Positions 53,646 through 62,520 of a stretch of DNA of 64,000 bases are shown piece after piece. The notes beneath the pieces were generated by a model. That model ran no database searches, had not been told where the DNA came from, and saw only the letters and a program-made list of their open reading frames with translations. A program made the translations under genes and the position numbers. Within the stretch, counting starts at the first letter, position 1, and each line of letters starts with the position of its first letter. Source of the DNA: Arenibacter sp041392165 (GTDB taxonomy: Bacteria > Bacteroidota > Bacteroidia > Flavobacteriales > Flavobacteriaceae); assembly GCA_041392165.1 (NCBI GenBank), contig JAWKMN010000010.1, positions 23,460 to 87,459 of the forward strand, given 5' to 3'.

Positions 53646-54206
53646 ATGGCCAATACACCCAGTAATATGCTTCCTTTGGGAACAATAGCTCCCCACTTTG
53701 AATTGTTGGATACTACTTCGGACCAACAAAAAAGCTTACAAAACATAAAAGGTAACAAAGGTACCGTAATTATGTTTATTTGCAACCACTGCCCTTTTGT
53801 TAAGCATCTGAACGCTGAAATCGCCAAAACTGCCATACAGTACCAAACTAAGGATATTTCATTTATAGCCATTTCCAGCAACGATGTAGATAATTACCCC
53901 CAGGATGCACCGCATTTAATGACATTGATAAGTAGGGAGCAAATGTATTCTTTTCCATATCTGTACGATGAAAGCCAAGAGGTGGCCAAAGCTTATGATG
54001 CTGCCTGTACCCCGGACTTCTACCTATTCGATGCTGATTTGAAGCTGGTATATAGAGGGCAGTTCGACGACTCCCGCCCAGGAAACGGTATTCCTGTTAC
54101 CGGGATCGATTTAAAAACTGCCATGGATGCCCTTCTTTCCGGAAACGCAATTAGCGAAATACAAAAACCGAGTATGGGTTGCAATATAAAGTGGAAAAAA
54201 CAATAG
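53646..54206 (+). CDS. thioredoxin-family protein (AhpC/TSA type)
   Basis: A 186-residue cytoplasmic protein of thioredoxin fold with the active-site pair Cys46-Asn-His-Cys49 in FICNHCPFVKHLN. It also has the YDAACTPDFYLFDADLKLVYRGQFDDSRP segment, which carries the cis-proline. Such proteins resemble both peroxiredoxins and thiol-disulfide oxidoreductases; peroxide or disulfide reduction is plausible, the partner unknown. It stands alone, with the DinB-fold gene convergent. Confidence 0.9.
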   Translation: MANTPSNMLPLGTIAPHFELLDTTSDQQKSLQNIKGNKGTVIMFICNHCPFVKHLNAEIAKTAIQYQTKDISFIAISSNDVDNYPQDAPHLMTLISREQMYSFPYLYDESQEVAKAYDAACTPDFYLFDADLKLVYRGQFDDSRPGNGIPVTGIDLKTAMDALLSGNAISEIQKPSMGCNIKWKKQ

Positions 54207-54281
54207 GCCATACGGGCATATGTACTTTGTACCATTAGGCCATAATCCCTTCGTATTTCAAAGAAATTCACTGGAAAAGAA

Positions 54282-54833
54282 TTAGGGACAATTCCAACCT
54301 TTACGATCTAGAAGACGCTCTATATGCGCCAAATGATGATTACCGTGCCAAGCGTATTTGCCTATATTTTCCAGAAGGCTTACCGTAACATTGCCATCGG
54401 GATGTATATACACCCTTTCCAAATCTTCCCGGGACAAACCTTTTAAGAGATACACCAATTTTGAATGTAGTGCCTTAAGGTAATTTAAGGAAACCATTAT
54501 TGGTGCATTATTGGCATCAAACAGTTTGCTCCATTCCTTCTCATCATAAGCTTTTATGATAGGCCTGTTCTCTGTTAGCGCCCATTTAAATCTGGTATAA
54601 CTGTTATGATGACTATCCGCAATGTGATGCACCACCTGCCTAATGGTCCAGCCACCAGGACGATATGGAGTATTTAATTGTTCATCGTTGAGATGAACAA
54701 CCAAGTCTTCTAAACGGGCGGGCAAGGCCTCCAATTCTGAAATCCAATCCGAAAGGGTTACATCACTTACCTTCCCGGTATAGGCAAAATGGCCTATGGG
54801 GTATTTCAATTCTTCTAAGGTTCTTTCTTCCAT
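54282..54833 (-). CDS. DinB/YfiT-family metal-dependent hydrolase (BstA-like)
   Basis: A 183-residue four-helix-bundle protein of the DinB superfamily. The metal-binding histidines are visible in WTIRQVVHHIADSHHNSY and WHGNHHLAHIERL. It matches YfiT/BstA of B. subtilis, a putative bacillithiol S-transferase or metal hydrolase. Whether bacillithiol is its thiol here cannot be told from the window. No operon partner. Confidence 0.9.
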   Translation of the reverse strand: MEERTLEELKYPIGHFAYTGKVSDVTLSDWISELEALPARLEDLVVHLNDEQLNTPYRPGGWTIRQVVHHIADSHHNSYTRFKWALTENRPIIKAYDEKEWSKLFDANNAPIMVSLNYLKALHSKLVYLLKGLSREDLERVYIHPDGNVTVSLLENIGKYAWHGNHHLAHIERLLDRKGWNCP

Positions 54834-55179
54834 ATTATAAAATTAAATAAGAATGATGAATATTAATAGGAAATCCAATGATGAATAAGGCAGAGTTTTG
54901 AAATTTTCCATTATTGGGGCAAGGACAAGAGCTGCCCATTTAATGCTCCCTGGTTACAAACATGTAAAAACCACAAAAGACCCAGAAAGTATTTGATCCC
55001 ATTAAAATTAATAGTCACTGTATTTCAATGGTTTACAAAATGAAATAGAAAAAATTAAATTTTAAAATGTGGTTGTTATTCGTTAAATTTTAATACATTT
55101 TTAACCTTTTAAAAAAGTGGGTTCCAATATAATCTACTAATTTTATAGGATAATTAATTTTTAATTAAAACACTAAAAC
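54834..55179. other. gene-free AT-rich stretch before the peroxiredoxin gene
   Basis: About 345 bp, very AT-rich in its second half. A near -7 element TAATTTTA lies around 55137-55144. No gene or strong repeat was seen. Confidence 0.4.
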
Positions 55180-55818
55180 ATGGCAACAATACGATTAGGC
55201 GACATAGCCCCTGATTTTACAGCAGATAGTTCAATGGGAATGATCAATTTATATGATTATTTAGGGGATGGTTGGGGAATTTTATTTTCACATCCGGCAG
55301 ATTTTACCCCGGTTTGTACGACCGAATTGGGAACTGCAGCAAAATTCAAAGATGAGTTTGACAAACGAAACGTAAAAATGCTGGCACTCAGTGTTGACGG
55401 GGTTGAGTCTCATGGCGAATGGATCAAGGACATTAATGAAACTCAACATACCAGCGTTAATTTCCCCATTATTGCCGACGATGACAAAAAGGTTTCTACC
55501 CTTTACGATATGATCCACCCAAATGCGAACGACAGTTTGACCGTGCGTTCGGTATACATTATAGCTCCGGACAGAACAGTAAAACTCATAATTACTTATC
55601 CGGCATCTACCGGCCGTAATTTTCACGAATTACTTAGGGTAATAGATTCTTTACAGTTAACCGCCTACCATAAAGTAGCCACTCCTGCAAATTGGGAAAA
55701 TGGAGATCGTGTAGTCGTAAGTCCCGCAATAAATACAGAGGATGCCAAAAAAATATTTACCAAAGGCGTGGAAGAAATTAAGCCTTACCTTAGAATGACC
55801 CCACAACCGAATCTTTAA
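55180..55818 (+). CDS. 1-Cys peroxiredoxin (Prx6 type)
   Basis: A 212-residue peroxidase reducing H2O2 and organic peroxides. The active site is HPADFTPVCTTELG with Cys46, the only cysteine in the protein, so it is a true one-cysteine enzyme needing an external thiol. The C-terminal Prx6 extension (about residues 160-212, ANWENGDRVVVSPAI, LRMTPQPN) is complete. Long AT-rich leader upstream, strong terminator downstream. Confidence 0.95.
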   Translation: MATIRLGDIAPDFTADSSMGMINLYDYLGDGWGILFSHPADFTPVCTTELGTAAKFKDEFDKRNVKMLALSVDGVESHGEWIKDINETQHTSVNFPIIADDDKKVSTLYDMIHPNANDSLTVRSVYIIAPDRTVKLIITYPASTGRNFHELLRVIDSLQLTAYHKVATPANWENGDRVVVSPAINTEDAKKIFTKGVEEIKPYLRMTPQPNL

Positions 55819-56172
55819 TTTCTATTTAAGCCAAGTATCGGCATTATCAAATAATGAAGTCTTCCCCCTACCGGGAAGACTTTTGTTTTTTTGTACAATT
55901 AAATCCCGATCCTTTCCATAATAAATTTTGGGATACCCCACAAAATAACTACCTCCTGTGTCCTTATAAAGAAAGAATCGAAAAAAAAAGATAATAGGAT
56001 ATAGAAACACCTTATAGGCCAAAAACATTAACGCCCAGTTAATTAGCCTATTGATTTTGTGTGGAAAAACCCTAAAAGATCATTCCCAAAAAAATATAAC
56101 TATCAAAAAATCATGTAGTTAAATAATAAAACCTTATCTTGCCGACTTATTTAATTTTTTTAACTTTTTATA
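55819..56172. other. intergenic stretch before the cold-shock gene
   Basis: About 350 bp containing the peroxiredoxin terminator and then AT-rich sequence. The last 60 bp before the cold-shock gene (TTATTTAATTTTTTTAACTTTTTAT) form an unusually T-rich leader. A 68-codon minus-strand frame over 55822-56028 was judged doubtful. Confidence 0.4.
55857..55892 (+). terminator. intrinsic terminator of the peroxiredoxin gene
   Basis: A perfect 10-bp stem (55857-55866 with 55873-55882), 6-base loop and a T-rich tail, 38 bp after the stop. Confidence 0.88.
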
Positions 56173-56364
56173 ATGAATAAAGGAACAGTAAAATTCTTCA
56201 ATGATTCCAAAGGTTACGGATTTATCACTGAAGAAGGCTCAAACGAAGATCACTTTGTACACATTTCTGGTTTAATCGACGAAATTCGCGAAGGTGATGT
56301 TGTAGAATTTGAATTGCAACAAGGCAAAAAAGGATTGAACGCAGTAAATGTAAAAGTGATTTAA
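56173..56364 (+). CDS. cold-shock domain protein
   Basis: A 63-residue CspA-type RNA chaperone covering the full five-strand barrel. RNP1 is KGYGFI and RNP2 is DHFVHIS; the protein opens with GTVKFFNDSKG. It keeps RNA single-stranded, especially at low temperature. The T-rich leader without obvious ribosome binding site is usual for such genes. A terminator follows 33 bp after the stop. Confidence 0.96.
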   Translation: MNKGTVKFFNDSKGYGFITEEGSNEDHFVHISGLIDEIREGDVVEFELQQGKKGLNAVNVKVI

Positions 56365-56397
56365 TAATTACGGTACAATTTTTTTTAGAAAATAGAG

Positions 56398-56425
56398 CCC
56401 ATCCTGACGGATGGGTTTTTTATTT
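56398..56425 (+). terminator. intrinsic terminator of the cold-shock gene
   Basis: A 7-bp GC-rich stem (CCCATCC with GGATGGG), loop TGAC and TTTTTTATTT. Confidence 0.88.
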
Positions 56426-56599
56426 GGATTTTGATCACAATAATAAAGACCTGTCTCCATAAATTTTGAACAACTTACTTTCTATATTATTAAGAATTTT
56501 CTCTTTAATAAATAAGTTTTATCTTTTTCACGCAACCTTTCCCCTTTTTTACATCTTGCTTAAAAACACTGAATATACACCATTATAAATACCTTGAGC

Positions 56600-56686
56600 A
56601 TGACCACTTTTTTCACAATCCTTCTGTCTTTGTTGGTAATAAACATTGCCCTCCTAGTATTAAGCCTAAACAGGACCAAAAGGTAG
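56600..56686 (+). CDS. 28-residue single-pass membrane microprotein
   Basis: ATG at 56600 opens a frame of 28 codons ending with TAG at 56684-56686. The product begins MTTFFTILLSLLVINIALLV and ends with SLNRTKR. It is a single hydrophobic helix with a positive tail, so a membrane-inserted microprotein with the C-terminus inside. I recall similar very short proteins in other flavobacteria. It lies between two terminators in otherwise empty sequence. Function unknown; some of these small helices are partners of larger membrane complexes. Confidence 0.5.
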   Translation: MTTFFTILLSLLVINIALLVLSLNRTKR

Positions 56687-56782
56687 AAAAGCAAAAAGGA
56701 ATTTACCTTTCCTTGTTTAACCGCATTACACCTATAACGGGGCTTAATATGGTTGTCAGCATATCATATTCCAAACCCATGA

Positions 56783-56813
56783 CAAAAAAAATGCCCTAAA
56801 AATTTAGGGCATT
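56783..56813 (-). terminator. intrinsic terminator of the dual immunophilin gene
   Basis: On the minus strand an 11-bp stem (56803-56813 with 56790-56800), two-base loop and a following T run (complement of 56784-56790). It lies 23 bp after the stop. Confidence 0.88.
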
Positions 56814-56835
56814 CGTTTATATAAAAGCGGGACTC

Positions 56836-57768
56836 TTATTCTATCCCCATTAATTCTACGTCGAATATAAGTGTGGCATTCGGAGGAATAACCCCGCCCG
56901 CTCCGGCACTTCCATAGGCCAAATTGGAAGGAATTACAAACCTGGCCTTGTCCCCAACCTTCAATAGCCCAATACCTTCGTCCCAACCTGGAATTACTTG
57001 ACCTACCCCCAATTGAAAACTAATAGGTTCCTTTCTTTTATAGGAAGAATCAAAAACTTGACCGTTCAATAGTGACCCTTCATAATGTACCGATACATTT
57101 TTTCCGCTGACAGATTTGGCTCCCTTTCCCTCCTGAACGATTTTATACCTAAGTCCACTTTCAGTTTCGTTGAAACCTGCGGCCACCTTATCCAGTTCAG
57201 CGGCCATTTTTTTCTTCTCCTCGGCCAGTCTTTTTTCCCTTGAACCCTCAAAAGTCCTGAAGGCTTCAACCGCGTTCCATTTTTCGGCTTCGGCACCCAC
57301 TCTTTCTATGGTTAAACTTTCTATTTTATCCCCTTGTTTAATGGCATCAACAACATCCTGGCCTTCCACTACGTGTCCAAAAACGGTATGCTTGTTATCT
57401 AACCAAGGTGTAGCCACATGGGTAATAAAAAATTGGGTCCCATTGGTTCCCGGCCCCGCATTGGCCATAGACAATACGCCGGGTGCGTCATGGGCAAGAT
57501 CAGGGTGAAATTCATCATCAAATTTATACCCCCCGTCTCCCGTACCGGTTCCTAGGGGACAGCCACCTTGAATCATAAAATCTGGGATAACCCTATGGAA
57601 TTTTAATCCATCATAATAGGGTTTGCCTTGGGCCTTGATACTATTTTCCAAATTCCCTTCCGCCAAGGCCACAAAGTTGCCCACGGTCCCAGGGGTTTTA
57701 TCATGGGTAAGCTTAACCAGTATTTCTCCTTTTGAAGTATTGAATTTTGCGTAAATTCCGTCTTGCAT
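56836..57768 (-). CDS. dual-domain peptidyl-prolyl isomerase (cyclophilin-FKBP fusion)
   Basis: A 310-residue protein with two unrelated proline isomerase domains. Residues about 5-165 are a cyclophilin (FHRVIPDFMIQGGCP, GVLSMANAGPGTNGTQFFIT). Residues about 205-310 are an FKBP (VSVHYEGSLLNGQVFDSS, VIPGWDEGIGLLKVGD, SNLAYGSAGAGGVIPPN). A charged helical linker joins them. Cyclophilin-first fusions of this kind have been described from Flavobacterium as dual-family immunophilins. No signal peptide, so it is probably a cytoplasmic folding catalyst. A strong terminator follows. Confidence 0.95.
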   Translation of the reverse strand: MQDGIYAKFNTSKGEILVKLTHDKTPGTVGNFVALAEGNLENSIKAQGKPYYDGLKFHRVIPDFMIQGGCPLGTGTGDGGYKFDDEFHPDLAHDAPGVLSMANAGPGTNGTQFFITHVATPWLDNKHTVFGHVVEGQDVVDAIKQGDKIESLTIERVGAEAEKWNAVEAFRTFEGSREKRLAEEKKKMAAELDKVAAGFNETESGLRYKIVQEGKGAKSVSGKNVSVHYEGSLLNGQVFDSSYKRKEPISFQLGVGQVIPGWDEGIGLLKVGDKARFVIPSNLAYGSAGAGGVIPPNATLIFDVELMGIE

Positions 57769-57911
57769 ATCGCTTTGTTTTAATTAGTCCGCAAAGGTAA
57801 GGATAAGTTTTCTCTTTATAAAAAACCTTATGGATTGGAAAACACGGTTCTATCTTCAATTGGGCACTCTTGCCTTCTTCCTAATTTCAATACTGTAGCC
57901 GAAAGCCGTTA

Positions 57912-59285
57912 CTATTTAATGCCATATTGGTCGAAAAGGTAGATTAAACTGGCCATAGAGGCGGCTCCCAATTCCAATTCCCGCTTGTTTACATGGGCAA
58001 AGATATCGTTTGCAGAATGATGGTGGTCAAAATACCTCTGACTGTCCGGCCTTAATCCGGCCAATACAATATTATCATTTTTTAAGGGGCCAATATCAGC
58101 TCCGCTCCCTCCTTTTACAAATAAATGTACCAAATAGGGTTCAAACAAGTGCTTCCAACCCTCTACTTGTGCAAAATTGGCCTGATTACAATCAAAAGAA
58201 AAACCACGTGGCGTAAACCCTCCGGCATCACTTTCAAGGGCAAAAATATGCTTCCCATTACTTTTGGAGGCTTGCTCCGCATAAGTGGTTCCCCCACGGA
58301 GTCCGTTTTCCTCATTCATAAAGAGTACTACCCGTATGGTACGTTTGGGCCGGTAGCCGGTAGCCTTTAGCAATCTAAGCACCTCCATACTCTGTACACA
58401 TCCGGCACCATCATCATGCGATCCGTCTCCCAAATCCCAGGAATCCAAATGTCCGCCAACCAACAATATTTCATTTGGAAAGGTACTTCCCCTTATTTCC
58501 CCAATTACATTGTAGGAGTCTACATCCGGTAAAATCTTGCAATTTTGTCTAAAGAAAAAATTTATATTCGGATTAAGCTTCAAAGTGGCACTTAACAATT
58601 CGGCACCCCTTGTACTTATGGCCGCAGCGGGAATCCTGCTTTCCATTGGAGTGTCTCCGTAACTCATAGCCCCGGTATGGGGAAAATCGTCCAATCTAAG
58701 GTTCAACGATCTTACTATAACCCCTACCGCCCCGTATTTTACGGCCTCGGCCGCACCTGAATACCGTTGGTCCCCACAACCCTTATAGGATATAAAAGTG
58801 TTAATATTGGTGGGATCCATGGCCTTGTTAAAAAATACGATTTTCCCTTGAATTTTTTGTTTGCCCAATACCTTTAAGCCCTCAATTCCCTCAACCTCTA
58901 CAACCCCGGCCTTTATACCTCCGAAAGGAGTAGCTACAGACCCTCCCAAAGCACATATGGGTACATTGTTCGTTAACCCCGGACCGCTCTCTATATAAGC
59001 AAATTCCGGTGCGCCCCTTACCCACTTTGGAACTTTTACCGGCTGAAGCCAAACGCTGTCCAGCCCCATGGAATCCAAAACTTTTTTTGTATAATCTACG
59101 GCTTGCTGTGCCTGCAGGGAACCTGAAAGTCTGCCCCCGATCTGGTTGGACAAATAATTCAGCCAAGCGTAACCCCGCCCACTGCTTAGGGCAGTATTGT
59201 ATATTTCACTAATTTGTTTTTGATCATTGTCCTGCGCTTCAATCTTAGTTGCAATCAATAAAAATATCAACAATAAATACCTCAT
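57912..59285 (-). CDS. secreted M28 family zinc peptidase with PA domain
   Basis: A 457-residue exported aminopeptidase-type enzyme (signal peptide ending near IEAQ). A PA insert (about residues 110-230, GVVEVEGIEGLKVLGKQKIQ) precedes the M28 catalytic core. The core has zinc ligands in GGHLDSWDLG and DDGAGC, the catalytic Glu pair in MNEENGLRGG and a further ligand His in YFDHHHSAND. It belongs with plasma glutamate carboxypeptidase-like peptidases (M28B). Its start overlaps the stop of the ppk2 gene by four bases (ATGA), so the two are translationally coupled. Confidence 0.93.
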   Translation of the reverse strand: MRYLLLIFLLIATKIEAQDNDQKQISEIYNTALSSGRGYAWLNYLSNQIGGRLSGSLQAQQAVDYTKKVLDSMGLDSVWLQPVKVPKWVRGAPEFAYIESGPGLTNNVPICALGGSVATPFGGIKAGVVEVEGIEGLKVLGKQKIQGKIVFFNKAMDPTNINTFISYKGCGDQRYSGAAEAVKYGAVGVIVRSLNLRLDDFPHTGAMSYGDTPMESRIPAAAISTRGAELLSATLKLNPNINFFFRQNCKILPDVDSYNVIGEIRGSTFPNEILLVGGHLDSWDLGDGSHDDGAGCVQSMEVLRLLKATGYRPKRTIRVVLFMNEENGLRGGTTYAEQASKSNGKHIFALESDAGGFTPRGFSFDCNQANFAQVEGWKHLFEPYLVHLFVKGGSGADIGPLKNDNIVLAGLRPDSQRYFDHHHSANDIFAHVNKRELELGAASMASLIYLFDQYGIK

Positions 59286-60160
59286 TCGTTTTCCAATTGT
59301 TTTTTATATTCTTCTAAATTAGCCTTTATTTTATCATCCAGTTCCGGTTCTCTGATATCTTTGTATTTTTTTAACTCTTCATGTAAAATATTGGCAACAA
59401 TTAAGCGGGCTGCCTTTTTGTTGTCCGAAGGAACAACATACCAAGGGGCATGTGGCTTTGAGGTATTGTTAAGTACATCTTCATAGCATTTTTGATATCG
59501 ATCCCAAATAAGTCTTTCCTTCAAGTCGCCCGGGGAAAACTTCCAATTTTTCTTCTTCAATTCCAATCTGCGCAACAATCTTTTACGCTGCTCTTCTTTG
59601 GACAAGTGCAGAAAAAATTTAAATATAATAGTGCCATTTTCCGCAATATGGCGTTCAAAATTATTAATTTGTTCAAACCTTTTGTCCCAAAAACCTTGGT
59701 CTATGTCACCAACACTATGGATTCCGGGAATATGTTCGTTCATTATATATTCCGGATGTACCCGGGTCACCAAAACATTCTCATAATGTGTGCGGTTAAA
59801 GACCCCAAATTTTCCCTTTGCAGGCAAGGCAATATAATGTCGCCAGATATAGTCGTGCTTTAACTCCAGCTCCGTTGGCACCTTAAAACTATGAACCACC
59901 ACCCCTCTGGCATTGAAATCTTTAAATACTTCCCGGATCAAGCTATCTTTCCCGGCGGTATCCATTCCCTGCAAACATATGAGCACACTATATTTGGCAT
60001 GGGCATACATGGTATCCTGAAACTCCCCCAACTCTATCCGAATATTTTCCAATGCCTTTCTTAATTTTTTATCCGTGGATCCCAAATCTTCCCTCGTATT
60101 TACACCTGATAAATCAATTTTACTATCCACCCTGTAAGTAGCTGCTTCTATATTCTTCAT
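59282..60160 (-). CDS. ppk2: polyphosphate kinase 2 family protein
   Basis: A 292-residue cytoplasmic kinase using polyphosphate to phosphorylate nucleotides. It shows Walker A GMDTAGKDSLI near residue 78, the lid region FKVPTELELKHDYIWRH, and NRTHYENVLVTRVHPEY. It is of the single-domain length. The frame has an ATG 14 codons upstream; the ATG at 60158-60160 is preferred because the upstream part is not family-like. It is coupled by an ATGA overlap to an M28 peptidase, an unexplained pairing. Confidence 0.92.
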   Translation of the reverse strand: MKNIEAATYRVDSKIDLSGVNTREDLGSTDKKLRKALENIRIELGEFQDTMYAHAKYSVLICLQGMDTAGKDSLIREVFKDFNARGVVVHSFKVPTELELKHDYIWRHYIALPAKGKFGVFNRTHYENVLVTRVHPEYIMNEHIPGIHSVGDIDQGFWDKRFEQINNFERHIAENGTIIFKFFLHLSKEEQRKRLLRRLELKKKNWKFSPGDLKERLIWDRYQKCYEDVLNNTSKPHAPWYVVPSDNKKAARLIVANILHEELKKYKDIREPELDDKIKANLEEYKKQLENE

Positions 60161-60543
60161 GATTTCGTTTTGATACTCCCTTGTTGAGCAATTTAAAAAC
60201 AAAAAATATATGAAATTTTTCAGATTACCTAAAAGATATGGCTATAATACCCCAAGTAGGGTTGTTTATTCACCAAGAACAAAATTTTAATATGTACACC
60301 AATCCATAGGCCCCTTATAGGCCAAGGAATTTATTAAAAATAGACTATCCTCAAGGCTAAGACCTATGGGGAATTTGGATCCAAGTCCTGTGAAAAGCAT
60401 CCTTATATCCCTAAAAAGTATCGATTGGTCCAAAAAAATAGTCCATACCTGTACTTCATCGAAAAAATTGTTAAAAGCAAAGTAGTGAGCTTACCTTTAC
60501 AGGGTTATATTACCCAGTATAACAACAAACTAAAACCTACTTT
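60161..60543. other. gene-free stretch
   Basis: About 380 bp between divergent genes. A near -7 element TACCTTTA lies around 60494-60501 and an imperfect inverted GGGT-TATATT-ACCC around 60501-60514. No gene or repeat was recognised. Confidence 0.4.
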
Positions 60544-61233
60544 ATGCGACTTTCCGTTATAACCGTCTGTTTTGTGGCCGGTTTTATGCTTACATCTTTT
60601 AAGAGCAACCAGGCTTGTGAATATGCAGGCTCCAATATTGGCTATATCCAATCACAAACTGAAAAGGCAATGGCCACAGAGGATATTAATATGTCCAAAT
60701 ATTTCGTTTACAAGGCATTGAACGCCATAGAAAAATCCAAGTCCCAATTGGAGGATTGCGGCTGTAGGCATGCTATGGAACTTATCCATGAAAGTTCTGT
60801 TAATTTAGTAAATGCCACTAAGGCCACTACGCTTGCGGGTTCTAAAATATTACTTAAAAAAGCACTGGACATGGTAGCCGGCAGCTTGGAAGCCTTGGAC
60901 GGGCACGACTCCCACAATAGCAAATATAGCGATGACATCCTTGCCGTAAACACCAAAACAGCGATAAAGGAAAAGAACAAAAACTTATTGGATAAGAAGG
61001 TCGTTGAAAAAAAAATTGATGTCTCCCTAGAAAAATTCAGGGAATCATTGGATAAGGTGGTGGAATCGGTAGATTGTAAGGAAGCAATGGCCTTTACCCA
61101 AAATATTTATCGTATTTGTGAGCAGCAATTGCTAAGACCGGACCTTTCCGAAAGTAAAAAATACTATAATTTAAAGACGAAGGAGATTGCCTCAAAGGCC
61201 CTTGAAATGCTTGAAATATTTAAAAGACAATAA
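60544..61233 (+). CDS. secreted helical protein of unknown function
   Basis: A 229-residue protein with an N-terminal signal peptide (MRLSVITVCFVAGFMLTSF). The mature helical body has cysteines at about residues 25, 73 and 75 (DCGCRHAM), 179 (DCKEAM) and 192 (RICEQQ), so disulfides are likely. Two halves of similar helical pattern (KALNAIEKSKSQLEDCGC and KVVESVDCKEAMAF) suggest a duplicated four-helix unit. No known motif. It is monocistronic between ppk2 and the sigma-54 regulator. Confidence 0.75.
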   Translation: MRLSVITVCFVAGFMLTSFKSNQACEYAGSNIGYIQSQTEKAMATEDINMSKYFVYKALNAIEKSKSQLEDCGCRHAMELIHESSVNLVNATKATTLAGSKILLKKALDMVAGSLEALDGHDSHNSKYSDDILAVNTKTAIKEKNKNLLDKKVVEKKIDVSLEKFRESLDKVVESVDCKEAMAFTQNIYRICEQQLLRPDLSESKKYYNLKTKEIASKALEMLEIFKRQ

Positions 61234-61345
61234 ACTCCATAAGGAACGAACAACCTTTTTTTCAAAGCAAATCCGGCCACTCATCAAAATTGCCAAACAG
61301 CTCTCCCTAACATTGAAATCCTTATCCACGTGTGTCCATAGGCCC

Positions 61346-62509
61346 CTATTTACTGGCAAAGGATCTTACATCTTCCTCGGTCACTTCATGGCCCCCAAGT
61401 ATGATGAGTCGCTCTACCACATTTCTCAACTCCCTAATATTTCCGGTCCAATCATAACCCTTTAATAAGGTAATGGCCTTTGCCGAAAATATTTTGGGAG
61501 CACTTCCTTGTTCGGAAGCTATTTTTTCGGAAAAATGCTTAATTAGCAAAGGAATATCATCCCTTCTATCGTTTAGGGCTGGCACCTTAATAAGGATTAC
61601 GGCCAACCTATGGTACAGATCTTCACGGAATCTCCCATTTTCTATTTCCTTTTTTAGGTCCTTATTGGTCGCGGCCACTACCCTGACATCTACTTTGATA
61701 TCCTTATCGGATCCAACCCTGCTTATTTTATTCTCCTGAAGTGCCCTAAGCACCTTTGCCTGGGCAGAGAGGCTCATATCCCCTATTTCGTCCAAAAATA
61801 TGGTTCCTCCATTGGCTGCTTCAAATTTACCGGCCCTATCCTTAACAGCCGATGTAAATGCCCCCTTAACGTGTCCAAAAAGTTCACTTTCAATTAGTTC
61901 GGAAGGTATTGCAGCACAGTTGACCTCTATTAAAGGATGGGCATTTCGTTCACTTTTTTCATGGATCCAATGGGCTACAAGTTCTTTTCCCGTACCATTG
62001 GAACCTGTAATGAGGACCCTAGCGTCGGTAGGGGCCACCTTCTCTATCATTTCCTTAATTCCGGAAATTTCCTTGCTTTCCCCGATCATTTCATAATTTT
62101 TGCCCACTTTCTTCTTTAAGATCTTGTTTTCCACTACCAAATCCTTTCTATCCAGGGCATTGCGTACCGTTGTCAATAACCTGTTCAGGTCTGGCGGTTT
62201 GGAAATATAATCGAAGGCTCCGAGTCTCATAGTATTCACGGCCGTATCCAGATCCCCGTGTCCGGAAATCATTATAAAGGGAATTTCCGGCTTTATTTTC
62301 TTTGTTGCCTCCAAGACCTCGACCCCATCCATTTTGGGCATCTTTATATCACAGAGTACAAGATCAAAATCATCTTTTTTTATCATTTCCATTCCCATCA
62401 ATCCATCTTCGGCCTCCGTTACCTTATAATTCTCATTTTCTTCAGAAAGGATTTTCACCAAAACCCTTCTTATGGCCGATTCATCCTCTATAACCAATAT
62501 TCTAGACAT
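61346..62509 (-). CDS. sigma-54-type response regulator lacking a DNA-binding domain
   Basis: A 387-residue NtrC-like protein. The receiver domain (residues 1-120) has the phospho-acceptor Asp54 in VLCDIKMPKMDG and the switch lysine in DYISKPP. The AAA+ domain (about 140-380) has Walker A GSNGTGKE, the sigma-54 loop in the form GAFTSA (normally GAFTGA), Walker B GTIFLDEIGDM and the arginine-finger region GRFREDLYHRL. The protein ends right after NIRELRNVVERLIILGG plus about 15 residues; the C-terminal Fis-type helix-turn-helix is missing. It may act without binding DNA or through a partner. No histidine kinase is adjacent. Confidence 0.9.
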   Translation of the reverse strand: MSRILVIEDESAIRRVLVKILSEENENYKVTEAEDGLMGMEMIKKDDFDLVLCDIKMPKMDGVEVLEATKKIKPEIPFIMISGHGDLDTAVNTMRLGAFDYISKPPDLNRLLTTVRNALDRKDLVVENKILKKKVGKNYEMIGESKEISGIKEMIEKVAPTDARVLITGSNGTGKELVAHWIHEKSERNAHPLIEVNCAAIPSELIESELFGHVKGAFTSAVKDRAGKFEAANGGTIFLDEIGDMSLSAQAKVLRALQENKISRVGSDKDIKVDVRVVAATNKDLKKEIENGRFREDLYHRLAVILIKVPALNDRRDDIPLLIKHFSEKIASEQGSAPKIFSAKAITLLKGYDWTGNIRELRNVVERLIILGGHEVTEEDVRSFASK

Positions 62510-62520
62510 AATTATTTATT

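Larger units (their letters stand above)
56365..56835. other. stretch with two terminators and a microprotein
   Basis: This 470-bp region holds the cold-shock terminator, the 28-codon membrane microprotein at 56600-56686 and the terminator of the immunophilin gene. The remainder is AT-rich. Confidence 0.5.

Noticed and set aside
55822..56028. 68-codon minus-strand frame with a hydrophobic start
   Set aside because: It overlaps the strong plus-strand terminator of the peroxiredoxin gene, has no recognisable relative and no promoter. It looks protein-like by composition only.
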